NCBI RefSeq assembly: GCF_014126615.1
Contig: NZ_CP059897.1
Coordinates: 62,001 to 126,000 of the forward strand
Source: Ciceribacter thiooxidans
GTDB taxonomy: Bacteria; Pseudomonadota; Alphaproteobacteria; Rhizobiales; Rhizobiaceae
Length of the DNA: 64,000 nt
Direction of reading: 5' to 3'
The notes beneath the pieces were generated by a model. It made no database searches. It was not told the DNA's origin and was given only the letters and a program-made list of their open reading frames with translations. Position numbers and translations under genes: made by a program. Positions 9,404-20,000 of the stretch are shown here, in pieces. Each line of letters begins with the position of its first letter. Position 1 is the stretch's first letter.

Positions 9404-11470
9404 CTACCTCTGGCTTCCCGCCTGCAAGAGCCTGTCATAGCGCTTTACTTCCGTGAGGACCTCGTTGAGACGCTCGATCCCCCGGGCCTGGAGGACCTGC
9501 TTGAGCTTGAGGAAAACCTCAGCCGTAGCCAGGGTGTCGCCCATCGCCGTATGACGCTGGCTCGACGGAAGGTCGACTCCGAGCCGGTTCACCAGATCGT
9601 CAAGCGTATGATTTTCGCTGAGCCCGAAGACGGCCGCCGACAGTAGCACCGTGTCGAGGATCGGATTGACGAACCGGATGCCGAGCTCCGCTTCCCGTCG
9701 CGAAAGAAAGGCCATGTCGAAGGGCGCATTATGGGCGACGATAACGGCGCCCTCGGCGAAACTATGAAATCGCTCGACCGCTTCCTGGACGCTGATGGCG
9801 TCGGCGACCATGGCATCGGTCACACCATGGATCGCTGAGGACGCGCGCGGGATAGGACGCCCCGGGTTGACGAGCAGATCGAGGGCCTCGCCCGGGACAC
9901 GCCTGCCGTTGACGATCCGCACGGCGGCAATCTGGACGATCTCGTCGCCGCGTTCGGGGAAGAGACCAGTCGTCTCGGTATCGAAGACAACATAGGCGAG
10001 ATCGTCAATGCGTGCCTCTGCCATCCGCTCCGACTGCTCGCGCGACAGCAGATCGAAATCATAGACCACCGAGAAGGGTGTGTCGGCGGGAGTCGCTTCA
10101 CGTTGCTGGATCGGTCGCAGGAAGAGGCTGACCGAGGCATTATCTTTCTCCCCACCCGGTGCAAGTGTCGTCGCATGCGCGGCCAGGATCGCATTTGCCG
10201 AGAGCCCGCCCGGGCTTCCATCCACCGGTTCGGCGAGCCAACGCTCCAGCTCGCTCTCGGCGAGCGCTCGCCCCTGCCAGCCGAGACGGATCTCGGCTGC
10301 ATCGCCAACCTCGCGAATTACCAGCCGAAGCTCCCCGGCATTGGCCTCGGCCGCTACCTTCCGGGCGATATGGTCAAGCAGCGAGACCATGTCGAAGGCA
10401 TTGCAGCGGAACGCAAGAGCGCTTGCATCAACAGCAAAGGGAATGTCGTCAGACGACAGCAGCCTGTGAAGGCTCGCCGCCAGTTCTCGGGCGTCGACCG
10501 GTGCCATAGGCCAACCGTCGACACGACAGCTGTCGAACCGGCTCGCGAGATCGGCAAGGTTCGCATCAAGCCACTCAATTTCATCCTTCATCGCTGCCAG
10601 CGAAAGCGTTCCGTCGTCGTCGGCTCCAATTCGGGCCGCAAGCGCCCTGACGGTCGGGCCAACCCGCTCGAATATCTCGCTCAGCAACGCGTCGCGCCGT
10701 GCATAGGCTTCGACCTCTCCCGTTACATCGCGCAGCGTCATGACATAGGCCGCGGCGTCCCCGCCGTTGTCGCGGGCAAGTCGCATCCGCCCGGCCAGGC
10801 GCCTGGAGCCGCAGGGGCTGTTGCAGACGAACTCAACGATGGAGCCCGGCAGCGCCGATTCGAGCAGGCGCTGATGCACCTGGCGAATGGCGCCATCGTT
10901 CAGATAATCGAAGAGGTTCTTTCCGAGACAGACTGGGGTCTTCGGCCCGGACAACATCCGGTGGGCCACACTGTTATAGAAGACGATGTGATGCCGACCG
11001 GTGCACAGGAGCACAGCGGGCGGCACATCGGATAGCAGGTGTTCGAGCTTGTTCTTGTCCGATGCAAGTCGGGCCGTTTCCCGCGCCACTGTCTCGGCAA
11101 GCGAATTGCGGTTCTTCGAAAGCGTCTCCGTGGCCGAGGCCGCGGCCTCAGCCAGATCACCCAAATACCGTGCCTGAGCCGCGTCGATTTCGTCGGCAAC
11201 ATCCGCGTGCGTGCGCACGCGCAAGGCCCAGGCCAGTTGCTCCATGGGACGCGCCAGATACGTATCGAACAGGAGCCAGATGCCGGCAACGAGCGCGACG
11301 ATGCCAAAGACGGCGACCACCGCGACCTGGACAAAGGCATTGAGCATATCGGGGCTGCCCTGCCGGTGATATCCGAACCACAGGCCGATGCCGAGCGCCG
11401 CAACCGAGCCGAACGCAATAGCGACGAAGAAAAGAAGAACGCGGCCGCGCAGTCCGATTCTCATGATCAC
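9404..11470 (-). CDS. Membrane-anchored PAS-like sensor fused to DnaQ-type exonuclease
   Basis: This 688-residue protein has two membrane helices near the N-terminus (~8-30 and ~43-68), a HAMP-like linker, a PAS-like domain (~150-260), a degenerate histidine-kinase-like region (~270-440) and a C-terminal DEDDh exonuclease (~490-670). The exonuclease motifs are intact: FDTETTG, HNAPFDMAF and RHTAMGDTLAT. The start is taken as GTG 11470 with GGAG 11 bases upstream; ATG 11464 is the alternative. It is the last gene of a minus-strand run with a small membrane protein, a cNMP/CBS/DUF294 protein and a symporter. The same exonuclease/DUF294/symporter neighbourhood is common in proteobacteria near acetate-type symporters, but the role of the exonuclease there is not established. 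Confidence 0.85.
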   Translation of the reverse strand: MIMRIGLRGRVLLFFVAIAFGSVAALGIGLWFGYHRQGSPDMLNAFVQVAVVAVFGIVALVAGIWLLFDTYLARPMEQLAWALRVRTHADVADEIDAAQARYLGDLAEAAASATETLSKNRNSLAETVARETARLASDKNKLEHLLSDVPPAVLLCTGRHHIVFYNSVAHRMLSGPKTPVCLGKNLFDYLNDGAIRQVHQRLLESALPGSIVEFVCNSPCGSRRLAGRMRLARDNGGDAAAYVMTLRDVTGEVEAYARRDALLSEIFERVGPTVRALAARIGADDDGTLSLAAMKDEIEWLDANLADLASRFDSCRVDGWPMAPVDARELAASLHRLLSSDDIPFAVDASALAFRCNAFDMVSLLDHIARKVAAEANAGELRLVIREVGDAAEIRLGWQGRALAESELERWLAEPVDGSPGGLSANAILAAHATTLAPGGEKDNASVSLFLRPIQQREATPADTPFSVVYDFDLLSREQSERMAEARIDDLAYVVFDTETTGLFPERGDEIVQIAAVRIVNGRRVPGEALDLLVNPGRPIPRASSAIHGVTDAMVADAISVQEAVERFHSFAEGAVIVAHNAPFDMAFLSRREAELGIRFVNPILDTVLLSAAVFGLSENHTLDDLVNRLGVDLPSSQRHTAMGDTLATAEVFLKLKQVLQARGIERLNEVLTEVKRYDRLLQAGSQR

Positions 11471-11477
11471 TGCCGTA

Positions 11478-12002
11478 TCAACTCCGTTTGCAGGCGATGC
11501 CCAGAAGTGGATCGCCAGGCGGCAGATCCGTCCAGGTCACTCCGCTGATCGTGCCGTCTTCGGCAACCTTTACATCTTCCCCCATGAGATCCGCTCGCCG
11601 ACCGCCGGCGCAGTCAAACAGGACCTTGATCCGCGCAGTCGGTTCCCAGCGCGCCACGAGCAAGAGATCGACCATCACCTGATCGGGCAGTTTGGGATGG
11701 CGCTGCACGGTTCTCGTGTCGACGGCGCTGTATCGCGTCACCACCGGACGATAGTAGGACCACGGCCTCCAGAAAGAACGTTGCTCATTGTTCCAGGCGA
11801 CGATCACTCCGGCGGGCTGCGTTGCAACATTGCGCTCGAACCAGCTGTACTCGCTCCAGATCGCATAACTCAGCATGCCGAGACCCGCCGCCGCAGGCAC
11901 GATCCATTTCGGCAGGAGGCCACGGCTGATCCAGCGCAACCCCATTGCAACGCCAGCCACCGCCACACCTGCCACGACAGCCGCAATCAACTCGAAAAAC
12001 AC
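11478..12002 (-). CDS. Hypothetical membrane-anchored protein, 174 aa
   Basis: The start is set at GTG 12002 because AAGGA lies 9 bases before it and because the longer frame (to 12080) would overlap the upstream gene. The protein opens with a membrane helix (~3-25) and a second hydrophobic segment (~33-50), followed by a soluble domain with one Cys pair near the end (DCAGG, IACKRS). It sits 13 bases after the DUF294 gene and 7 bases before the exonuclease gene, so it belongs to the same transcript. The family is not recognised; it may be an accessory of the symporter regulatory set. Confidence 0.75.
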   Translation of the reverse strand: MFFELIAAVVAGVAVAGVAMGLRWISRGLLPKWIVPAAAGLGMLSYAIWSEYSWFERNVATQPAGVIVAWNNEQRSFWRPWSYYRPVVTRYSAVDTRTVQRHPKLPDQVMVDLLLVARWEPTARIKVLFDCAGGRRADLMGEDVKVAEDGTISGVTWTDLPPGDPLLGIACKRS

Positions 12003-12015
12003 GATAGTAGATCCT

Positions 12016-13842
12016 TTATGCGGGCGCTCGTCCGCTGTTGGCGAGCGCCGATTGCATTGTTCTGACAACGACGAACGCATCCCGCAGATGGGAGCGCTCG
12101 AAGTCTCCGAGGTCGTAGGGCGCGAGATAGTTGTCCGGTTTGAGGCCCGCCTTAACCTGGTTCTTCTGGTTACGCAGTCTCATTTCGGCGATCAGGTCAT
12201 AGGCGGCAATCAGGTCGCGTGCACCCGCGTTGGAGATGACGCCGCTTGCCTCGGCCGCCAACAGCCTGGCACGCGTATTGACCGGCGGTAACCGCGCCAT
12301 GAGGCTGTAGACCCGCCCCAGATCGACGACCGGCACGACGCCGTTGTGCTTCATGTCGATTTGGTTGCGATGATCTCCGCTCCGGATCGTGGCAAAGCCA
12401 CGCAAAAGGCCGAGGGGCGGCGCGTGCTTCAGCGAATTGCTGACCATATGGGCAACGAAGATCGAATTGCGACTGGCCCTGTCGAGAACCTCCGCCTGCA
12501 GATCATGGAACAGTGTTCCCGTGCCAGCTATGGGTCTCAAATCAAACATCACACTTGCGAGCATCTGCGCCATGGGTTCCGGAGCCTCGACCCAGCCGAA
12601 GAAATAGCCCCGCCATACATGCACCGGCTGGCACCAGCGTGGATTGGTCGCCATCATGTCGCCGGGGCAATAGACATAGCCGCACGCATCGAGACCGTCG
12701 CTGACCCGGCGGGCAAGCTTCTCGAACCACGGCCGCTGGCTCTCGACGAAACTGTCGTCGATAAAGATGCAGTTGTCCTGATCGCTGACGCCCGTCTGCT
12801 CCTGGCGCCCCTGGCTGCCGCAGGCAAGCCAGAGATAGGGGACCGGCGGAGGACCAAGCTCGCGTTCGGCGAGCACGATCAGACGACGGGTCACTGCATC
12901 CGCGACATCCGTAATCAGGCGTGTCACTACCTCATGGGCCTGGTTCCCGCCGACCAACTGCGCCAGAAGTTGTGGGATGCGGTCGGTGATCTGGCGCAAT
13001 TCGGACACGTGTTCGGCAGCTGCGATCTCGCCGATCATCAGAGCCGACGTTCTCGCCTGAAAGCGAGTCAGGTCGGTCTGTGTGACGATCCCCTCCAAAC
13101 GATCGCCGTTCACCACCGGCAGGTGTCCGACGCCATGCTCCAGCATGAAATTGAGCACATCCGAACCGAGAGCGTCTTCGGTCAGCCCGAGCGGCTGTCG
13201 CGTCATCACCGCCGAGACGGGTGTCGTGGCCGGATCAAGGCCCTCGGCGACGACCCGCGACGCGAGGTCACGGGTGGTGATGAGACCGACAAAACGATCC
13301 TTCTCCACCACTCCGAGGCTGGAGACCTTCCGGTCCCGCATGACTTCGGCGGCCTGACGGACGCTGTCTTCAGGCGAACAGACGAGCGCCGGCTTAGACA
13401 TGAGGTCGCCGATCTTGCGCAGCGCCATTTCGCTACGCCTGACGTCGGCGAGCCGACCGCGGGTAAAGAACCGGGCGTAGACCGGCTGCTCGCTCATCAA
13501 CCGCTTGAATTCGCCCGCCGGCAGGATCAGCAGGAGAAGATCTGTCAGCGCCCATGCGCTGGTCACGGCGCGCCCGTCGACCATCAGTCCACGTTCACCG
13601 AAGGAATTGCGGGGGGAAAGCTGCGAGATGACGGTGCCGGACGAATCCCTTACCTCGACGCTGCCATCCATCACCAGGAAAAGGCCGGGTAGATGCTCAC
13701 CCTGGGCATACACTTCCGCGCCGGCTGTCAGCTTCTTGCAAATAAAGCATCCGGCGACACGCTCGAGTTCAGCACGCGGCAGGCTGTCGTAGGGGTGAAC
13801 GGTCTCGAGAAACTTCAGGATATCAGAGGTGGCTGCAGCCAT
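12016..13842 (-). CDS. cNMP-binding/CBS/DUF294 nucleotidyltransferase-like protein
   Basis: 608 residues with a cyclic-nucleotide-binding domain (~20-125), a pair of CBS domains (~150-275), a DUF294 nucleotidyltransferase-like domain marked by GSQGRQEQTGVSDQDN (~342-357), and the DUF294 C-terminal helical domain. The GSxGR and DxD motifs of nucleotidyltransferases (as in GlnD) are kept, so it may transfer a nucleotidyl group to a protein partner. These proteins are usually encoded beside a DUF4212 plus sodium:solute symporter pair, as here, and are thought to control it in response to nucleotides. It is followed immediately by the small membrane protein and the exonuclease genes on the same strand. 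Confidence 0.9.
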   Translation of the reverse strand: MAAATSDILKFLETVHPYDSLPRAELERVAGCFICKKLTAGAEVYAQGEHLPGLFLVMDGSVEVRDSSGTVISQLSPRNSFGERGLMVDGRAVTSAWALTDLLLLILPAGEFKRLMSEQPVYARFFTRGRLADVRRSEMALRKIGDLMSKPALVCSPEDSVRQAAEVMRDRKVSSLGVVEKDRFVGLITTRDLASRVVAEGLDPATTPVSAVMTRQPLGLTEDALGSDVLNFMLEHGVGHLPVVNGDRLEGIVTQTDLTRFQARTSALMIGEIAAAEHVSELRQITDRIPQLLAQLVGGNQAHEVVTRLITDVADAVTRRLIVLAERELGPPPVPYLWLACGSQGRQEQTGVSDQDNCIFIDDSFVESQRPWFEKLARRVSDGLDACGYVYCPGDMMATNPRWCQPVHVWRGYFFGWVEAPEPMAQMLASVMFDLRPIAGTGTLFHDLQAEVLDRASRNSIFVAHMVSNSLKHAPPLGLLRGFATIRSGDHRNQIDMKHNGVVPVVDLGRVYSLMARLPPVNTRARLLAAEASGVISNAGARDLIAAYDLIAEMRLRNQKNQVKAGLKPDNYLAPYDLGDFERSHLRDAFVVVRTMQSALANSGRAPA

Positions 13843-13891
13843 CAGGACCCCAACGGACCGGTCGTGCGGTCGAACCTTGGTTGAGGAAAGT

Positions 13892-13917
13892 GAACGGGCG
13901 GCCTTCGCCGCCCGTTC
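13892..13917 (-). terminator. Perfect hairpin after symporter gene
   Basis: GAACGGGCGGC and its exact complement form an 11-bp stem with a four-base CTTC-type loop, 17 bases beyond the symporter stop. On the minus strand it is followed by ACTTTCC, on the plus strand by GTTTGTC, so neither side has a long T run. It probably ends or attenuates the symporter transcript before the DUF294 gene. Confidence 0.6.
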
Positions 13918-13933
13918 GTTTGTCTATGCGATC

Positions 13934-15700
13934 TCAGTGACCGGTTGCCTGACCCGCGCCACGCGGCACCCGGATCGATTCCACCAGTTCCTGTACGTGA
14001 GCCGGCGGTGCTGCGGTCACCATCGATACGATGTAGGCTGCCGCAAAGTTCAGCAGTGCACCGATCGGACCGAAGGCTGCCGGCGGGATGCCGAACAGGT
14101 AGTTGGCAGGAACGTTCTCCAGCATGTTCGTGCCGGCGATAAAGAACCAGCCGAGATAGGTGAACAGATAGAGGCAGGTCACGATCAAACCGACGAGCAT
14201 GCCGATGGTCGCGCCGGTCGAATTGATGCGCTTCGAGAAGATGCCCATCATCAGGACCGGGAAGATGCTCGCTGCGGCAAGGCCGAAGGCCAAGGCCACG
14301 GTCTGAGCGGCGAAGCCCGGCGGGTGAAGACCGAGCAAGGTTGCCACCAGGATCGCGCCCGCCATAGCGACACGAGCGACCATGAGCTCGTTCTTTTCCG
14401 AAATGCCCGGAACGAGCCAGTCCTTGATCAGGTCGTGGCTGATCGACGACGAGATGGCCAGCAGAAGACCCGCTGCGGTGGACAGAGCAGCGGCAAGACC
14501 GCCGGCGGCGATGAGGCCGATGACCCAGCCCGGAAGCTGTGCAATTTCCGGGTTTGCCAGAACCAGGATATCGTTGTTGATATCCAGTTCGTTGCCGGTC
14601 CAGCCACGCTGGGTTGCGGTTTCGGCGAAGCCCGCAGCCTTGTCGTTGTAGTACTGGATACGGCCGTCGCCGTTCTTGTCCTGGAACTTCAGAAGACCGG
14701 TGACCTCCCAGGTCTTCATCCAGTCGGGGCGTTCGTCGTAAAGGACGGCCTCGGCCTGAGGGCCATTCGGGAAGATGGTGTTGATGATGTTCAGGCGTGC
14801 CATGGCGCCGACAGCCGGAGCCGTCAGATAGAGCAGCGCGATGAAGACCAGTGCCCAGCCAGCCGACCAGCGTGCGTCAGAGACCTTGGGAACGGTGAAG
14901 AAGCGGATGATGACGTGCGGCAGACCCGCGGTACCGATCATCAGCGACAAGGTGAACAGGGTCATGTTCAGCATGGAGCCCTGTGCGGTGTAAGCATTGA
15001 AGCCGAGGTCGGTGACGACCTGGTCAAGCTTCTGCAGCAGCGGCAGGCCAGATTCGGTATGGGTCGAGAACAGGCCGAGCCACGGCAACGGATTGCCGGT
15101 CAGCTGCATCGAGATGAAGATCGCCGGAATCGTGTAGGCGATGATCAGCACGACATACTGGGCAACCTGCGTGTAGGTGATACCCTTCATGCCGCCGAGA
15201 ACCGCATAGGCGAAGACGACGGCCGCAGCGATCCAAAGACCGGTCGAGGACTCGACTTCAAGAAAGCGCGAGAATGCGACGCCGGCCCCGGTCATCTGGC
15301 CGATAACGTAGGTGGTCGAGATAATGATCAGGCAGATGACCGCGACAAGGCGCGCGCTCTGGCTGTAGAAACGATCGCCGATGAACTGCGGCACGGTATA
15401 CTTGCCAAACTTGCGCAGGTAAGGCGCCAGCAGCAGCGCGAGCAGCACGTAGCCGCCGGTCCAGCCCATCAGGTAGGTGGAGTTGGCATAACCAACGCCG
15501 GCGATCAGGCCGGCCATGGAGATAAACGAAGCCGCAGACATCCAGTCCGCTGCAGTCGCCATGCCGTTCAGCACGGGATGAACGCCGCGGTTTGCGGCGT
15601 AGAATTCAGCGGTGGAACCAGCTCGGCTCCAGATTGCAATACCGATGTAGATCGCGAACGACGCGCCCACGATCAGCAGATTAAGGGTATACTGATCCAT
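13934..15700 (-). CDS. Sodium:solute symporter, VC_2705 subfamily (ActP-like)
   Basis: 588 residues with about 13 membrane helices of the SSSF fold, including conserved segments such as LPHVIIRFFTVP and the early helix GMATAADWMSAASFIS. It would import a small organic acid, most likely acetate or a similar monocarboxylate, with sodium. A hydrophilic insert near residue ~340 carries DKNGDGRIQYYND, an EF-hand-like calcium loop. It is the large partner of the DUF4212 protein encoded 14 bases upstream. A hairpin separates it from the DUF294 gene. The subfamily is clear; the exact substrate is not shown by the sequence. Confidence 0.9.
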   Translation of the reverse strand: MDQYTLNLLIVGASFAIYIGIAIWSRAGSTAEFYAANRGVHPVLNGMATAADWMSAASFISMAGLIAGVGYANSTYLMGWTGGYVLLALLLAPYLRKFGKYTVPQFIGDRFYSQSARLVAVICLIIISTTYVIGQMTGAGVAFSRFLEVESSTGLWIAAAVVFAYAVLGGMKGITYTQVAQYVVLIIAYTIPAIFISMQLTGNPLPWLGLFSTHTESGLPLLQKLDQVVTDLGFNAYTAQGSMLNMTLFTLSLMIGTAGLPHVIIRFFTVPKVSDARWSAGWALVFIALLYLTAPAVGAMARLNIINTIFPNGPQAEAVLYDERPDWMKTWEVTGLLKFQDKNGDGRIQYYNDKAAGFAETATQRGWTGNELDINNDILVLANPEIAQLPGWVIGLIAAGGLAAALSTAAGLLLAISSSISHDLIKDWLVPGISEKNELMVARVAMAGAILVATLLGLHPPGFAAQTVALAFGLAAASIFPVLMMGIFSKRINSTGATIGMLVGLIVTCLYLFTYLGWFFIAGTNMLENVPANYLFGIPPAAFGPIGALLNFAAAYIVSMVTAAPPAHVQELVESIRVPRGAGQATGH

Positions 15701-15714
15701 ATGAAATGTCCGCC

Positions 15715-15972
15715 TTACTGCTCGTCGACGCCGAATTCGCGGTCGATCTTGTTCATGTACGTCGCGTAATAGAAAATCAGCGCGATAAAGACGATGATCG
15801 AACCTTGCTGGGCGAACCAGAAACCAAGGTCAGTGCCGCCGACATGTATGCCGGACAGCATGGGACGCAGCAGAATGCCGAATCCGTAAGATACGATCGC
15901 CCAGATGGCCAGACATATGTAGATAACGCGAATATTCGCTGCCCAATAGGCATTGGACGACTTGTCCGTCAT
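15715..15972 (-). CDS. DUF4212 small symporter subunit
   Basis: An 85-residue protein with two membrane helices (YICLAIWAIVSYGFGILL and the segment around GSIIVFIALIFYYATYM), the hallmark of DUF4212. This family is nearly always encoded just before the VC_2705-type sodium:solute symporter, as here with 14 bases between them, and is presumed to be its small subunit in the inner membrane. It is the first gene of the operon; the promoter should lie between 15973 and ~16100. Confidence 0.9.
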   Translation of the reverse strand: MTDKSSNAYWAANIRVIYICLAIWAIVSYGFGILLRPMLSGIHVGGTDLGFWFAQQGSIIVFIALIFYYATYMNKIDREFGVDEQ

Positions 15973-17063
15973 GAATGGTCCTCCCTCTGCGTTCAGACAT
16001 CAACTGTGCCTGAACTCCTCCACCACGCCGCAGGACCGGACGAGCATCGCGTCGTCGGCCGTATAACCGCTCCTCAGTAATACGGACTCCCCCCGCAGCA
16101 TGGTCAGACTAGCCTGCCAAAGGGAACTTCCAAGCCCACGATTGGTCGTAAGACCAAAGTCTGAGGCGACAGGTCCGCAGAGCCGGCTCGGTATGTTTGA
16201 ACAGCTCGTCAACGATTGTTAAGTCGGTTCGGGCCCTGGCTATGTCGCGAGCGGAACCGACCGCAAAAGGCGCTGAGACACAGACCAAAGGCAGTCTGAA
16301 ATCGCAAATCAATTTCGAGCTGACCGACGTTGTCGCCTCAGAGGCGATGCGCTCTAAACAAGACGTAGTCACCGCCGCATTTCCGAGCTGGGAGTTCGCC
16401 TCGCCGTACAGCCAGGTCTGAACATTTGCCCTACGCTTCACTGATGGCCGGACGGGTCCGTCGCGCGCGGCAAGGCTCGACAGGTCGGCCGAAAGATCGA
16501 GGAGCTGCTGGGCGGCCATTTGCACCACCTCGCCTTCCCGCTGGATCCCGCCGTTGATCGCCATTCTGTATCAGAGCAATCTCGTCACCGAGTACCTTCA
16601 GATAACGCACGATCTGCTATCCGGGTCATCAGGCATCACCAAGGCGCTGTTGAATGATCTCAACCTCAAGTACCGCCGCGACGTGCTGAAGGACTTCTTC
16701 GAGACCGCCCTGCCCGCCACCATGCAGGACGTGGTGGTGATATTCGTCATGGTTTGCGGCTGGAAGGACGGACGCTATATTCAGGAAACCTATGCCAACA
16801 AAGTCTATGCCGGTGTCGTCGCCGGGCGCAAGGAGCTTCATCCACATTACGGCGGCGGCCGGTCTTACCACCGTTCTCGGCCATCTCGCCGCCAGTTGCC
16901 GGAGAAGGGTTTCGTGCGGCAGGAAGAAATCACGCTGGACGATGTGCTGCAAAATCGCTTCGGCCGCGCCTACGACCCGATAGTGTCGCGCCTGAAGGAT
17001 GCTGTCTGGCGGGTATTGACTGGTTGAAGCGTCAAGGCGTAGCGCTCGCGCTGCCCCATTTTG
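15973..17063. other. Anonymous region between symporter and lysine operons
   Basis: About 1.1 kb with no gene I can identify. The first part should hold the DUF4212 promoter. Open frames at 16109-16564 (minus) and 16554-17027 (plus) have no recognisable motifs; only the second has a plausible composition and is listed separately. Decayed sequence is likely. Confidence 0.4.
16554..17027 (+). CDS. Doubtful hypothetical protein, possibly a remnant
   Basis: A 157-residue frame beginning MIAILYQSNL. Its first ~85 residues have a normal helical composition (ITKALLNDLN, RRDVLKDFFE, ALPATMQDVVVIFVMV), then the composition becomes His/Arg/Ser-rich (~95-115) before looking normal again (GFVRQEEITLDD). 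That pattern suggests an indel pair in a decayed gene, but I could not identify the family. The ribosome site is weak. A spurious frame is a real alternative. Confidence 0.3.
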   Translation: MIAILYQSNLVTEYLQITHDLLSGSSGITKALLNDLNLKYRRDVLKDFFETALPATMQDVVVIFVMVCGWKDGRYIQETYANKVYAGVVAGRKELHPHYGGGRSYHRSRPSRRQLPEKGFVRQEEITLDDVLQNRFGRAYDPIVSRLKDAVWRVLTG

Positions 17064-20000
17064 TTACGAGTTCGCCGGGAAAAGCCGGTCCAGAACCTGA
17101 AGCGGATGCGGCAGGCTGCGACGATCAATGGCCTTGACCTGCGAGCGGCAGGAATAGCCGCTGGCCATCAGGATATCCTCGGGTTGCTGGCGCTTCACCG
17201 TCTCGGCCCAGCTCATAGCGTAGAGCGTTTCGGACATGGGCCGGTTGCGGACTTCATGGCCGAAGGTTCCCGCCATGCCGCAACAGCCGGTATCGACCAT
17301 CTCAAGCGTCAGCCCGAAGGCCTTGAACACGGCCTTCCATTGTCCGATGGACGCGGCGGCATTGGTTCGTTCCGTGCAGTGAACCATCAGTGAGACGTTC
17401 CCCTGTATGGCCGTGCTGGCAATGTTCCTCAGACCGATGCTCACGAGCCATTCCTCCGGCAAGGCGACGGTCGCCTTCAGCGGATTGCCGGGCAGCGTTT
17501 TATATTCGCTGCGGAAGGCGAGCGTCATGGACGGATCGAGCCCTACAAGAGGAAGGTCGAGATCGGCAAGGCTCTGGAGGTAGGCTCCGGTCTGGTGCGC
17601 CGCCTTCTCAAAGCGGGCGAGATAGCCATGCACATACAAGGCCTTGCCGTTGACATGACCGCGCGCCAACATGGGATTGAAGCCCAGCTTGCGCGCAAGG
17701 CTGACGGCTGCGACGGCGACTGCCGGATCGAAATGGGCGGTGAAGGCATCCACGACTAAGACCACGACAGCCTTGCGCTCTTCAGGGGCGAGCCTTGCCA
17801 ATGCCTCTGGATCGGCCACTGGCACATTCAGCCGGCACGCCTGGTTGTCCAGCGACCGCTCCGGCAATGCAGGCAAGGCGGTCAGCCCCATCAGACGCAT
17901 TAGCACCTTGCCCGGCTTCGTCTCCACCACGGCGTTATAGACCGGGCGAAGCCGCGCCATCAAAGGCAGCAGGGTCTCGATGGAGGCGACCAGCGGATCT
18001 TTCAGCGGACGCAGATATCGCCCGTGATAGGCAGCGAGGAACTTCGACCGGAAGGCGGGAACGCTGACCTTGACCGGACATTGTCCTGCGCACGCCTTGC
18101 AGGATAGGCAGCTATCCATCGCCGATTTGACCTCGTGGGAAAAATCCTCGCGATTGGCCGGATTGAGAGTGTTCAGAGCGCGGCGCGGCAGGGCGAAACG
18201 GCTGGGCTTCATCAGCTCGCGGCGTGGGTCGAGCCCCTTTTCCGCGATCAGCCGCAACCACTCGCGCATCAGCGAGGCGCGCCCCTTGGGCGAGAGCCGG
18301 CGGTCGCGGCTCGCCTTGTAGGAGGGGCACATGGGGCTCGTCTCGTCGAAATCGAAACAGGCCCCGTTGCCGTTGCAATAGGCGGCATCGTCGAAAGCGG
18401 CGCGGATGTCGTTGCCGATGGCACGGTCCAGAGCGCCCCGCAGGGGGACTTCATCGATCTTCAGCAGGGGCGTTGCATCCGCGCTGGCGATCTTGCCGGG
18501 ATTGAGACGATTTTCCGGATCGAAGGCGCGCTTGATTTCCTGAAGGCAGGGATAAAGGTCGCCGAAAAACTCCGGCACATATTCCGAGCGCACGCCCTTG
18601 CCATGCTCGCCCCAGAGCACGCCGCCATATTTGCGGGTGAGCGCCACGACGGCATCGCTGATCTCGCGCACCAGCGGCACATGATCGGGCCGTGCCAGAT
18701 CGAGCGCTGGGCGCACATGCAGCACGCCGGCGTCGACATGACCGAACATGCCATAGGCCACGCCGGCCTTATCCAGAAGCGCGCGGAACTCGCGGATATA
18801 GGCCGCCAGATGTTCCGGCGGCACGGCGGTGTCTTCGACAAAGGCCACCGGCCGCACGGGGCCTTCGACATTGCCGAGAAGACCGACGGCCCGCTTGCGC
18901 ATGGTCCAGATGGCTTCGGCATCCTTGTGGCCGCGCGCGACGGTATGGCCCAGGCGGTTCGGGTTTGCCGCGTTTTCCAGTGCGCCGGTCACGGCCGCCA
19001 GCTTCTGCTCCAGCTCCGCCTCGTTATCGGCCAGGACCTCGACAATGTTGATGCCGTTGGCAGCCGTGCCCTCATCGTCGGGGAAGAAGCGGCTGATCGC
19101 GGTCCAGACGATATCGCCCTTGGCGAGGCCCAAAACCTTTTCGTCTACGGTCTCGACGGAGGCGACCTTGAGCGCCGTGAGATTGCGGGCATCCTCAAGG
19201 GCGGCGTTGAAGTCGTTGTAGCGGATATTGACCAGCGCGACCTCGGCCGGCAGCGGCAGGAGGTTCAACTCCGCCTCGGCAATCATCGCCAGCGTGCCCT
19301 CCGATCCGCAGAGAATGGCGTTGAGGTCGAAACGCCCGTCATCCCGGCGCACATGGGCAAGGTCGTAGCCGGTCATGTAGCGGTTGAGGTTGGGGAAGAC
19401 CTCCTTGATGCGCTGTTGCTTTTCCCGCGTGATGCGCTCTGCCACACGGTGGATGTCGCCGATCCGGTCCTGACGCTGAAGCGCTGCCTCAAGGTCGGCG
19501 CCCTCCAGCAGACGCGACCAGAAATCCGTTCCGTCCATCAGCACGGTCCGCAGCGCCAGCACATGGTTCGAGGTCTTGCCATAGAGGCAGGAGCCCTGGC
19601 CGCAGGCGTCGGTGGATATCATGCCGCCGATTGTCGCGCGGTTGGAGGTGGAAAGCTCTGGCGCGAAGAAGAGGCCGAACGGCTTCAGCGCCCGGTTCAG
19701 TGCGTCCTTGACCACGCCTGCCTCAACGCGCGCGATCCGCCGCACCGGATCGATGTGCAGGATGCGGTTCATGTGCCGCGAGCAGTCGATCACGATGCCA
19801 TGGGTCAGAGACTGGCCGTTGGTGCCGGTGCCGCCGCCGCGCGGAGCCACGGTGAGGTTGCGGAATGCCGGCTCGGACAGCGTCCGCGCAATGATTTGCA
19901 GGTCTTCCGCCCCGCGGGGAAAAAGCACCGCCTGCGGCTCCATCTGATAGATGGAATTGTCCGTTGCATGGACGATACGGGAGCCCGCGCGCGTTTCGAT

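Noticed and set aside
12346..13692. Plus-strand open frame opposite the DUF294 gene
   Set aside because: Shadow of a gene with clear cNMP, CBS and nucleotidyltransferase motifs on the other strand.
13829..15769. Plus-strand open frame of 646 codons opposite the symporter
   Set aside because: Hydrophilic, Asp/Arg/Gln-rich with no domain, mirror of a membrane protein gene; no ribosome site.
16629..16952. Minus-strand frame in the anonymous region
   Set aside because: Opposite the slightly better plus-strand frame; neither could be tied to a family, and this one is His/Val-rich in the way of shadows.
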